From positions 3,596,001 through 3,660,000 of the forward strand of contig JABWDB010000021.1 in assembly GCA_019614645.1 (NCBI GenBank): a stretch of 64,000 bases of DNA. The letters are read 5' to 3'. The notes beneath the pieces are model-generated. The model worked only from the letters and a program-made list of their open reading frames with translations, did not search any database and was not told the DNA's origin. The stretch is from Stratiolaelaps scimitus. Its lineage: Eukaryota; Arthropoda; Arachnida; Mesostigmata; Laelapidae. The translations under genes and the position numbers were made by a program. Positions 24,450 to 36,046 of this stretch are shown in pieces (the first letter of the stretch is position 1; every line of letters begins with the position of its first letter).

Positions 24450-27124
24450 GCCTGTTCAGTTACAACAGAGTCGAAATGTGCAGTGAAGGTTCGACATATT
24501 CAGTTTGTGCGCATCTACTATATACTCGTAAGTATGATGTTTGCCGTGAACCCATCGACTATAGAGTTCAACATGATGCCCAGGCTTCACAGGCCAGACT
24601 AACCGAGGATCCATGTGTGGATATCGATACATTGAGACAATTGACACGTTGGGCTGCTCAGTTTCTAATGTTCAGTCCTGAGAGAGTGGTGTGTGTGCGT
24701 TAACATCGAAGTGAAGCTATTGTGTGTCGCACCATTTTAATGACTAATGCTCCTTCACTGGTGGTAATTTCAGATGGTCACACTTGTCCAATATTTCATT
24801 ACGAAATTCGATGGACGCGCGAAAAGGGTTGACCATATGAAAAAAACGTCCCCTTATTCCAGTCATCCGTTACCGTGCAAAATTATTTTAATGGCCACTC
24901 ATAAATGCATACACAGATTCCACGCATAAGGGTACAATGGTACGCACAAGAAAGGCGTAACTCGCAGAGATCACCTCAACACTACGCACTTGCTGATGAA
25001 TATTCAAGGACATTCCGTCCTACTCTATTGATCCTGCTTTCATTCGTATGTACGCTGTACGTATGCAAGAACGGGATGAGATTTTATAACTAAATTCTAC
25101 GAGTAGGGGTCTCAAATGAGATTGAAAAACTGTATAGAAATATGCAACATATAGCTTCCCTCTGTCCTGTACACGAAACGGTCGATAGCAGTTCGATACT
25201 ATTCTAGGCCAGTTGTTTATTAGCAGTTGTACTGGATTTTATTCCGAATCATTTGAATATGCGAAATGAGAGCCAAACATCGGATACATTAACTGTATAA
25301 GTGATAGATGAACTTGCATGATGGTTTGAATGTAGCGAGCGGCAGCCTTGGAATCGCCTGTGAGGCACATGATCATCTTTTAGCTGTTGACGATGGCGCG
25401 AAGATTCTTGTATGTGAAGGCGACCTCTTTTCTAATCCCAATTAAATACCCCACCTAGCGCTTTTAGCATTGAAAACAGTAGATATTAACCGACTCAAAC
25501 CCAAATACACAAAAATATATACCAAAAATAAATACCAAAAAATTTAGTTAGATTTCTAATTTATCTGCCACCGCTCCCAATTGCGGAGTTCGCCTCAGGA
25601 CAATCATGACATTCTCTATATGCTCTAGAGTCTTCGAGGTAACCACCAAAGCAAACTGAAACCATTAAACCTTAAATTGCGACCGCTTTCAATCACGTAT
25701 GGGTATTTTAGCATTCGGCATCAATTCTTCGGTAAAATGCGGGCTCAAAACAGCGTGCTGTCGAAATAATCAATATCGTTCAAGTTGTAGGTTCTGATTA
25801 ATTAATAACCAATGTTTTTGTCCTCCAAAAGCCGACGTCAGTGAATGAAACCAATGAGTCTAAATATGTGCTTCAATTACGACTGGAAGAAGAGAGGACG
25901 AGTCAAATGCAGCCTACGGTTCTTACGTTTGCATAGGAAGATCAGAAGCATTGATTTCATGGATGCTAGTTTAGACTTCTTAGAGAACAGCCACCATCAA
26001 TATCGCAAAAATGTCTTCGTGAATGAAATGAAAACGATGGAAGCACCGATCCCCCGCATGACAAATTTGAAAAGGGTAAATTTTAGGGTTTTTTCTATGG
26101 ATCAGCCTATATAACGTGTTCTTTGCCCTAATACGTTTGTATTGTAGGAGCGATCGACAATCAGTCGAAAAATGATATTCCTGATTCCATATGCTTAAAT
26201 AAAAAAAAAACTGAAGCGAATAAGAACACTTTGCAATGGTGCAAATATGCAATTATTTTCAAAAATATACGACTACAGAATCAGTACTGTACACAATGTT
26301 AAACCCAAACCGACGTGTATTGGTGTTATCACACACGACGACACGGAGTAGTCGGGCGTGTCCACACGCACGCACGACGTGTCGCTCCCACAAGAAGGCG
26401 ATACTGTAGGTATTGAAGTCCTCTAAACATTGGTACACGGCAATGGTACCGAGGCCTTCCTAGTATAGAAGGAAGATAGCTGAGGGTCAGCTATAGACCA
26501 AAGATTAACCCTATGGTGCCAAGGTTGATATCATGTCTCAAATTCCGACACCGTTCCTGAGTGGACGCAACGGACGACTGGGGTGCACGACTGCCGTAAT
26601 CTCGAAGCGAGCGGTTGCACTCGTGATAATTCATCTTCCGGCACCGCCGAATTCGTTGTTCTTAAAACATCCCCACCACTTCGACATTGCTATTCTGGTG
26701 ATATGATTTAATTGCATAATTCCATTAATTACAACCCAATGCATGCGGTGGATACTATGTTCCACAAGAATAAAGTAAGTAATTATGTACGTTTGAATTA
26801 AATGCATCGTTATACGTAATAGTGATAAAGTCTCGATGGCTACTGAACACCCGTGAAAAAGGGGATCACGGTGGACACGTTGAACATAACATTTACATGG
26901 AATAAGCGATTTTCTTGGGCAGACGTAGTTATGGTTAAAATCGTTCGATGGCCTTGTGTCCCAAGCAAGGGTGCACCAAACGTTGATCACTATATATATT
27001 TTTATCATCGAGAATCTCGGCTCTTGCTAAAAATGCGTCTGAATACACCATAGAACGATTGAGTTATCACGTCGTGGTATTTACGTGAATAATTCGCAAT
27101 CCCGAAATGTTATGGGTGCCTTTT

Positions 27125-27129
<5 letters not shown>

Positions 27130-27185
<56 letters not shown>
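27130..27185. repeat. (TA)n microsatellite, longest in the window
   Basis: AT dinucleotide run of about 56 bp with one G interruption. Confidence 0.95.
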
Positions 27186-30130
27186 ATTGATCTCATAATT
27201 CGTGTTTAAGCGGCGTTAACAACTGTCAGTGTGATATTCAGTAGCCATTCCTTATTTCTCTTCTATGTACACTTAATTATAGGACATTATTTACTGACTG
27301 ACCGTTCGTTGAAGGCAGCTCCACTTTATTGGTAAGCTTCACTTATTGTCCACGCCTCTCGCAGTCGGACTGCCACCTCCAGCAGCGGTGCTTTCCACCT
27401 AACCCAGAGATTCTTCTAATTCCTATTGAGAAGGGACCGGGTGAAATTTGTCACTAGTAGATAACGAATTGTTGCTGTTTGCACAAAACTTGTTCCTGTC
27501 CTAATTTCGTAGGATCAGAGTCGTCTACACGTCATTTCACAGGCTGGAACTAAGTACACACCATATTGTGAAACGTAACTAGAGCTCCCGAACACCGGGG
27601 CTTCGGGCCGTCTGATCTGACGTGGAGAGATTTCGAGGCGGGCGATACGCGCGGGCGAAGCGGAGCTGCACTCGTGTCCATGGAGACGGGGGACTCGCGG
27701 ACTATGGCGAGGGTGGACAAGTGCGACCGTACACAGGATGCCTCGCTAGGGGGAGCAAGTACCGTCCGTTTGGGTCTGTTTTAACCAATGACCCGGGAAT
27801 CGACTCACAGACAAAATATTATTATGATAATTTAAAAGGAGACGAATTAGGTTTAGAAGAGATGCAAGACCGTATAAGTTGAGGAAAATTACCTCGAATT
27901 GCTGTTATTAACCCATTTTCGGGGACATTTTGGCGCCATTTTACCATTATCTACAAACAAGTTGAAACGATGGAAGTTGGTGAATTGCTTCCGAGATTTG
28001 ATACAACTGTAAGACAACAGACTGAAAAAGATGAAATCAAATCTACGTCTATCTAAGTTGAATCAATCTGAATCAAATCGGGCTGAGCAATACCGTAGTA
28101 CCAAGCATGGCCACTCACATTTACACATACACAAATGACGATAGCTAAGTATTAAAGTCTTTTTAAGTCGTTGTAAATTTTCAACTCCGTCTGTCACGGT
28201 ATCATGTCCAGGTGTAATGCACACGACTATGTTTAAATCTGCAATCTATAACTTCATTCTGACCGTTCCTCATCGCACAGTGCACGTGCAGTATTAACTT
28301 GCGTCTAATTTGTTTCGTAGGCATTAGGGGTGACGGCAGCGCCACCTGCCGACACAAATATTGTTGTCCTAGTCTTAGGCTTTCGCAGCTTTTCATGTGT
28401 GCGCGTCACCTGTGTTCACTGTGTGAAATATCATATCGTCATTGATGAATAGGCGGTCGAGGAACAACACTAGCAGAACACGGGTTGAGGTGGCGATCGC
28501 CTCTATCGTGAGATCGTAACGTCAGCGTCGTAGCGTGGAGTTCACTTTCTGCGTCGGAAGATAATCCGACGTAAACGGCGACAGACGTAAAAAAACATGA
28601 CGTCGCCAGCTTCTTCTCTACTGATTCGTAGAGAAAATGTGTGTGAATAATAGACTAGGACATGGTAGCGACAACACGGCCATTGAATAGAACTCCAGAG
28701 GTTGTATTCCCGTTCATGTTTTCGTTTAGTAAAATGGGAAAAGACGAAGTTCACAAATACAGGACATCTAATCTCTAATGCTTCAATGATATTAGCTTGA
28801 TGCTTCAGTCATATGGTTCGAGAAAAGCTGTATTGATATATTATAGGTTATAAGACTATAGTGCGTATTCGTCACGAAGTAAATAGTGGGTTTTTTTTTA
28901 TGTTACTTAGGTTATATGAGTTAGGGCTTGCGTTCGTATACGCTTATAGTTATACAACATATGAGTTACGTTTCCAAAACGCCTACCAATGGCTATCCGT
29001 ATAATGACTTGGCGATGGCATTACAATGTGCAGTTGGGGCTTACATCAAACCGTGCCAGGTCGCGGGAGCTATGAATTGGGTTAACAGCAAAGGGAGTTC
29101 ATTTTGACCAGCTGAGTCTACGAATCTGAAGTGTGTGTCTATATTGCGACTGAATATATTCAACAACGTTAATAATACGTAAATCTTGAGCTCGGACGAA
29201 CGTAGGAATAACGACAATAACACAATAACAGAATTTGAGCCCTTCGTTTTGACAATACGATATTAGCAATACTACGTAATTAACTTGGACAGCTATGCCT
29301 GCATTTAATGTTTTTTTTCGTATGAGCATTGCTTATATATTTATGTATCACATGATGACATTAGCTATTTTGTTATGTTTTCATTACAACATCTTATGGA
29401 CTACACCATTTATATTATTATTACACAATACTACAGTTAGAGTTGGCGAAATCGGCACGGGAACAATTTGTCTACGATCTGGTTCAGTATGAAATCATGG
29501 TCTCTCTACAGAATTCATCGTCTACCCGACAGACAGGCCTCAGAAGATCCGCTTAACCTATGGATGCATAGCACGTCACAATGCAGATTGTCCAACGGCC
29601 AAGCTCCGTCCGTTTATTAATGTATAAAATTGCGCCTTTGACAGCAGGGGTAGGGCGCGTTAGACCGGAACTTCATACCGTCATTCATTAGTGCATCGTT
29701 TACGAATTCGATGGAGTGGCGGCGGCGGCGTGAGCAGCATCCTGACGTGGCGACATTCTGGTGGGCATGTAACACAAATCCGCTATAGGGACAAATATAG
29801 ATGAATGAATCCTGCCGCCACAAAATGCACGTGTAGAGTCAATGTAAACTCGATGTCGGGCAACGCGTTCTTTTTTCGAAAATACGTTTGCGGCTATTTC
29901 TTTATTTAGGCCACTTTCTTCATTGAACAACTCTGCGTTTTCGAAAAATAAAGTATCAAATATACACATGACATAACACATGATAATCATAATAAACGAC
30001 GATCCTTGAGGTGGGTCACCCAACCACAACATATTCACTCAGACAACCAATGAGAAAAATAAAAATCATTAAGTATTAAGTTTTTCATTTGTATTCCCAT
30101 AGTAATAGCAGTAGTTATAAGCGTCGGTAT

Positions 30131-30136
30131 TTTATT
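30131..30136 (-). terminator. candidate poly(A) signal of the PLD3-like gene
   Basis: AATAAA on the minus strand about 100 nt after the stop codon at 30232-30234. Confidence 0.45.
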
Positions 30137-30231
30137 CCTGCTGTTAGTACCTAGGTAATAATTATCAGTGAGGGCCGCGATATTTGCAAAGAAGCCATGT
30201 GTAAGCCACGGTCATTCATTTGCCATCAAAA

Positions 30232-31843
30232 TTAGATCGAGTAAATGTTGTGGGTATATTGCGATTCCCAGTCACGCAGGAAAACGCCCTTTAATTGCTC
30301 TTGGATCTGGTTGTGGCCGACGTGGAGACCCACGCCAGCCGTGTTGATGAAATAGTCACCCGACCAATTCGAAGTGCCAATAAACGCGCTGTGATCAGTC
30401 ACCATATACTTGTTATGATTGACACGAGAGTATGGGACAGTCCGATTGGGAGGTAGGGCAGGCACAACGAATTTCCTCGTCTGAATGGTGAAAACTCGTC
30501 CAAGTTCGCCGAGGCTAGAGACAAACGCCTTCATCGCCGGCCGAGTACTGTGCCACTCGCTGACGAGGAGGCGTACGTCAACGTTGCGTTCGATAGCCGC
30601 TCGCTTCAGCGCCGTCTCTAGCGGCGTCCATACCTTGCCTTTGTCCTTGCCATTGTATATGATCTGGGGGTAGAAGTCCATGACCGCAACGTAGACAAAC
30701 TCTCTGGCCTCGTTGATACTGTCCACAATCGACTGCAGATCATCAGAGCGGCCTTTGGGACTAAACGGTGGAGGCGAGCTGGATATATAGACCTCCGCAG
30801 CGGAGTCGTTCAGGTTGACGCGAAGGGGCGTCTCGCTGTTGTATTGCGTTGTAAGGCTCTCTGGCCAACTTGGTGGTACCGAATTGGACTCCCCAATGGT
30901 CCAGTAGACTTCGAACACCTTCTTCAAGTCGAGAGCTAGCGAGGGGCAGTTGTACACAACGGCACCCATCTCTTTCACCTGAGGAATACGTTGAAAGCAA
31001 CGGAACTCGTAATTAGCCAACAGTTAAAATGTCACACATAGAATACATGTTATTGTCGCCAATCTGTAGTATTGTGTCGCCAAGGGATTTACCTGACTGA
31101 GAGCTCGGTAATCCATATTCGCGCTACCGATGTAGACATGCGCATCATCGATCACCCAGAATTTCGTGTGAAGAACTCCAGCGCCCAGGATTTTATCGAA
31201 GTCAAGGGTGCGCACTTCGGCCGCTCCGAGTTTCACGAAATCAGCAGTGTCGGTTGCGGGATTAATTCTCGATGGTTTATTCTGGGCAATACGTATCTTC
31301 ACGTCTCCGCGAATACCCGTGTTTAGTAAAGCCGCGAAAACCTCTTCACCCATCCATGATGAATTGTCTCCTTGAACGGTAGCAGATGCGCTTAGATTTC
31401 ATCTTACATATCACCTATTCAAAACGGCTGGAAATTATTCAGTACAACATGGACTTGACAAAGCATTGCTGGACAAGCAATTGGCTGGAAACCGTTTGTA
31501 GCCTCGATCACAGTGAACAGTTACTTGTTGATAACTCGAAACGTACATATTTTGAACTTATTCTTATTCCTATTATGAGCACCACTATAGTTTTGTCTAT
31601 AATACCTGGTGGGACGTCCTTGTCTCGTAGCGTCCAGTAGAAGGAAGCGATGTCGATTTTACTTCGCGCCTGGCTGATGAGATCCAGCCAGGTCTGGTGG
31701 GTAGTCGGATACACAGGGGATCCATCAGGAAATACGAGTCCTTCCGGGATGCTTTCCACCAACGAGAAACGGCAGTCGTCGAAGCTCATGGCTACGGGTA
31801 CATAAAATGCGAGTAAGGTCAGCAACACTCGAGCCGTAGACGC
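30232..31843 (-). CDS. phospholipase D family protein, PLD3/PLD4 type
   Basis: PLD3-type proteins are membrane-anchored endolysosomal enzymes that in mammals act as 5' exonucleases on single-stranded nucleic acid. Three exons were located: 31843-31606, 31370-31093 and 30978-30232. Phases agree and the stop is TAA, giving 420 residues from the first located codon. A hydrophobic segment (RVLLTLLAFYVPVAM) precedes DDCRFSLVESIPEGLVF, as in PLD3. Next come SQARSKIDIASFYWTL, HKD motif 1 (HTKFWVID, then GSANMDYRALSQ), VKEMGAVVYNC, SSPPPFSPKGR, and HKD motif 2 (HNKYMVTD, then GTSNWSGDYF). Both motifs have every catalytic His, Lys and Asp. No ATG precedes the hydrophobic segment in frame and a good acceptor (…ttctgccag) stands at 31844-31845, so a short 5' exon with the cytoplasmic start must lie upstream. 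It was not found. Confidence 0.9.
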
Positions 31844-31845
31844 CT

Positions 31846-34800
31846 GGCAGAACAACGGGAATGGCAAGACAGTGGTATTGAATCGGATTGCATTTCTCAA
31901 CACAGGCAATACAGCATTAATGTGGCTTATTCACAATTTGTAATTAATACGATCATCATGCCGGATAATGCTTGCTGTTCACTCAGGAATATACTTTAAG
32001 ACTAAAGCTAGCTAGATAAGAGGCAGGTAACTCGCCAATGATAGCATATCCGTAAACTCTTAATACCCGCTGGTCATAGGGGGATTAATGTTGTTCAAAT
32101 CCAAACAAAGAGATGTCTCCATCGAGAATGTCATAGGTCAGCCAGAGAGAGAGACGCCTTGTCCCCAGGGAAACAGTTATATGCTTATCACTTTCTTCAT
32201 ATTCGCACTGTTGTTCCCGTTGATCTGCCTTTGTCAAGAAATGTCGTTGACATATGACACATCTATGGCTAATCTCTACCGCTAACCGGCTTTATCGGTC
32301 CTTATTGCTCGCTAACAGTTAAGAATAATGTGCTAACAGCGAGACAAAGCAATTTGCTGGCTGGAAACAATTTGCAAGATACCATGCACATATCTGAGAA
32401 AGAGAATAAATAGTCATTACCAGTACCACAACAGTGTTGCTTCGTCGTGCACAGGTAACGTGAGATGTGACGTACGACGATGATATTTATACGGATATCT
32501 ATGATATGCTGTCGTGGTAATTCATGTTTACTTATATTTATGGTTACGTTCTATGGATCTAGTTTGCTTTGTCTGAATTAGCTCTTGGTTCACAAGTTGT
32601 TACTTGGATTAGTCGATCGAACTCTGTAATGTTCACGATTATGATTCTAAAATATTAAGCAGGTTGTGAGGTTGCGCAGTGTAGGTTCGAGTTAAGTTGG
32701 CTGAGTGGCTGGTCTCTAAGCGAGACACCCGAAGTACTCAGACGAATTGCAGTCACTATAGTACGATAGCTGTATCCGGTGATGCTCAGAAAATTCAAGG
32801 GCGCTATATCCTTTCAGAATCCTTATGGCAGATTCAGGAAATTTAGAATTTGATAGACAAGGACACGGTGACCTATCAACTTGAAGACGCGCATAATAAC
32901 TAAAGGGAATCCTGCAATAGTACTCTACATAACATCAAATATTCTACAATCGTTATCTACAAAGCGACAGAGAATTAAGAAGAACGAATCACATACGAAT
33001 TATGATATGGCGACAGTAGTAACAACAATTATAAGTAAATACTATTATAAGATCACTATAGCGATGTATTTATATACCTATGTAAGCAACTATCCGCGGC
33101 AAAATTGGCAGGGTCAAATGCAATGCAAAGTATATGGTAAAGGTGCACCAAGTGGGACTATATTAGTAATAGGTAAATGCCGAAGTAATGCTCTCTGTGT
33201 TCCGGGGATGACTGGGGGATGGACATCACTGTTTTTAGTGGACCCAGAAATGGGCCACACTCTCGGGCAAAAACCATTTGTGTGAAGCTCGGGGTTGGTG
33301 CGTATGCATTTTACAGTGTGTTCCAAAACAAAAAAAAAGTGGGACTGTGTTATCGTTTCAGGGAATTTGATTAAAGCGATTATCAGCCCAGCCGCGATTG
33401 AGTGAGCGAAGGCCTCTGTGATTAGGAACTGTGCAAATATTATATTAGGTGCTCTTCTACAGAGATTGCAGATAGTAGACTCGTTCGAATATGCGATTAG
33501 CAGGTTTTTATTTCAAAACACGACCGCGGATGCAAGCACCGCATACGGTACTTCCCATAGAGGGACACCCTGGGAACACATCGCCGTGGGACGCGACAGC
33601 ATAAATTGATGCTGAGATTAGCAATCATTTTTTGTCAAATCAGATAGACATCAGAACAAAAAACCACAGCGGCCGTATCCAATGCAAATATATTTAACTG
33701 CATCATGGAAGAACAATGTAACGACTGCTATGAGATGTCTATAACTCTCAATCCTGAGCGCTAACCTATCGTCGGTCTATTCTCTAGTAGTAGTAGTTTC
33801 CTTTATTACATAAATAACATCACATGCATCTGTATACCATCTGGCCAAGTGTTATCAGACAGTGCATTGAACTCTGCACTCCATGGGGTTGTGTCACTCT
33901 TTTCCCATCAACGAAATACTCGAAAATTTGCGAACTGCAGGCACTCTGTCTGTTTTTGCTTCACCTAAAACCAACCTCTGCTGCCCCCAACTGAAAGAAA
34001 GGTGTGAACTTACCATTGTGAAGCTGTTCGAATATCAGCTCTCCTGGTCGCTGCTGCTGTTGTATTGGCGTTGCCTTTGTGATGAACAAGTGATCAAGTC
34101 GCTTCGACACAATATGCCAATCCGTCAACAATGGTGGATAGTGATCATGACAGGTTTGTCACGCTCCACTCGAAGGGTTTCTCCGTCGGTGAAAGGGCAA
34201 CCCCTCTCGTTCCGTTCTACTTGAGATCATCCCTCGCCGTCTTCAAGAACAGCATAGCTCATAGATTCGCCCAAGATAATAACAATAATACAAGAACAAA
34301 AAGGCAACATTTCCCCTCGTCACCACGTTTTGCCTGATTACACCATGTTCAACCTGACTCCTAACGTCCCACTTTACTGTTACCATGGCTATCACGAGAG
34401 CCGTCAGTTGATCGAGCACGGACGGATGGATTCGACCAGTGCCTTATTTTCCCTTATGGATATTAGGTCATTTGTTTTTGTCTTCGGCCGATTACAGTGT
34501 TGTCAAAAAACAGTCATCGACTAGATGTCTACCGTGCCTGTACAATGTTAGCAACTTTATTTATTAATGAAATTTGTATAGACCTTCTGGTGTCGCCATT
34601 CGTTATGCTGACAGAGGTCAAATCCACTTAACAGGAACTGGAATAGTACATATATAGTAAATAGTGGGGCCTCCTTGTCATAGATATTCTATTATGAATA
34701 TATAAGGGAAGATGTTTTTAGATGTATTTCACGTTCAGCAGGTACAATCGTCACCGACATTTACGATTGAATGAAGATGTCTAAAAATAGATGGTATTTT

Positions 34801-36028
34801 TACACACCTATCGAGATTAGTATCAATGAAATGGAGTTACAGTACAGTCAACCGAGCATTCTCAGAATCAGACATCAATTTTGTGATTCTTAAAAATATA
34901 TTAGAAAATTATTAAAGACAATTAGTTGCCAAGTTGGACATGATCAAACCGAAAATCGCGAACCTGTTCCCCCAGTCTTTAGTAGGCAAAAATATCCCGA
35001 ACCTGCTCAGCTCTGTTGTAGGGACCGGTAGGTCAGTAACTTTTTTGGGGCATTAACCGATTATATGCCCTCTAAAATTAAGAGTGGATAGAATAGAACA
35101 ATGCTTTATTGCCCACAGGCTGATCCGCGCTACCGGGGACAAGCGGACAGGATCCTTCCTTCTGCAACGCCTGTCCCTCGCTGTGCACAGGTAGAGAAGG
35201 GCAATGCCATCGCCTCCCTCGGGGATGACCATGACGCCCTCGGTCTGACACCCAACTGTCCCAAAGTGATCCCTGTCTCAAATCATTGTATATTTTAAGA
35301 CACTCAATCATATGAGACAAGAGCATGCGTCTATTGTCTTCGCAGATTTATCGAACAGTCATCACATTCACAGCGATATGTTTGAATAGAGGAGAGCAAG
35401 GGAGGGATAGTGGTCCAGACAGACAAATATGTGAGAATGAACTGTTTTGTTTCGAATGTTTTCTTTCTAGCAGCTGTCATTATCTGGTCAGCGATCGTAT
35501 TCTCCTTAATATAATAGGGCCCCAGCAGTCAGATCTCTCATATGATCCCTTCCAGATACGTCACCGCAATTCTAAACCTTTCCAATTCGTTCTCCCCGAA
35601 CGCTCGTACAGAAGAAGCCTTTACATTTAGCCACCGTGTTCTAAATTATATTTTGCAGCTGATCGCTAAGCTAATCACAACGCGTTGAGGCTATTTAAAT
35701 CGGCATAGCCGGAGTTTTAACCAAATTTTGTTTCGCACACCCATTGTGTGGTACGCTATCCGGCAGCCCCGTATACGTGAAACGTTCCAAATTAAGTACC
35801 CCACAGAAATTGAGGTAAAGTCAAATTAACGTCGTTCAAACAGATTTGCATGTTTCACTGGAAATATGCGCTAAACACATTGGAACAACGAATCATTTTC
35901 ATAGGTTTGAGTAGTTCTGTGGTGCGAACGTGGTACGGTTGGATCCGCTAGAGTGGCTCGGGATTTGAAAGATCCGTTTGCGGGCATGGAACCCAACAGG
36001 CGGGTGCATTTGTGTCGTTAGACGCTGG
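31846..36028. other. spacer between divergently transcribed PLD3-like gene and kinesin-5
   Basis: The region should hold the first exon and promoter of the PLD3-like gene and the kinesin-5 promoter. No domain-bearing open frame was recognised. A copy of the interspersed repeat lies at about 35115-35295. A TGGCTGAGTGG box resembling a tRNA A box at about 32698 lacks a following B box. Confidence 0.45.
35115..35295 (+). repeat. interspersed repeat, copy 2
   Basis: Same family as 12241-12400. Best block: ccctcgctgtgcacagg to cattgtat at 35175-35298, with small insertions relative to copy 1. Confidence 0.6.
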
Positions 36029-36046
36029 ATGGAGTCTCGCGAAAAA
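35964..36046 (+). promoter_or_regulatory. candidate cell-cycle promoter elements of kinesin-5
   Basis: A TTTGAA at 35964-35969 matches the CHR element, and TCTCGCGAAAAA at 36035-36046 matches both an E2F-like core (TTTCGCGA on the other strand) and half of the TCTCGCGAGA element. Both lie within about 100 nt of the start codon of a mitotic gene, where DREAM/E2F control is common in animals. These are short motifs, so chance matches are possible. A uORF of 11 codons starts at 35986. Confidence 0.3.

Larger units (their letters stand above)
22913..30231. other. intergenic, no secure gene
   Basis: AT-rich DNA between RABL2 (leftward) and the PLD3-like gene (also leftward), so RABL2 regulatory sequence probably begins at the left side. 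One candidate exon lies at 24124-24449. A GC-richer island at about 27.6-27.75 kb has no recognisable product. A long (TA)n run lies at 27130-27185. Nothing else is supported. Confidence 0.4.

Noticed and set aside
32690..32790. Possible tRNA gene (A-box-like TGGCTGAGTGG)
   Set aside because: No B box follows at a usable distance and no cloverleaf could be drawn. The GGTTCGAG nearby comes before the A box.
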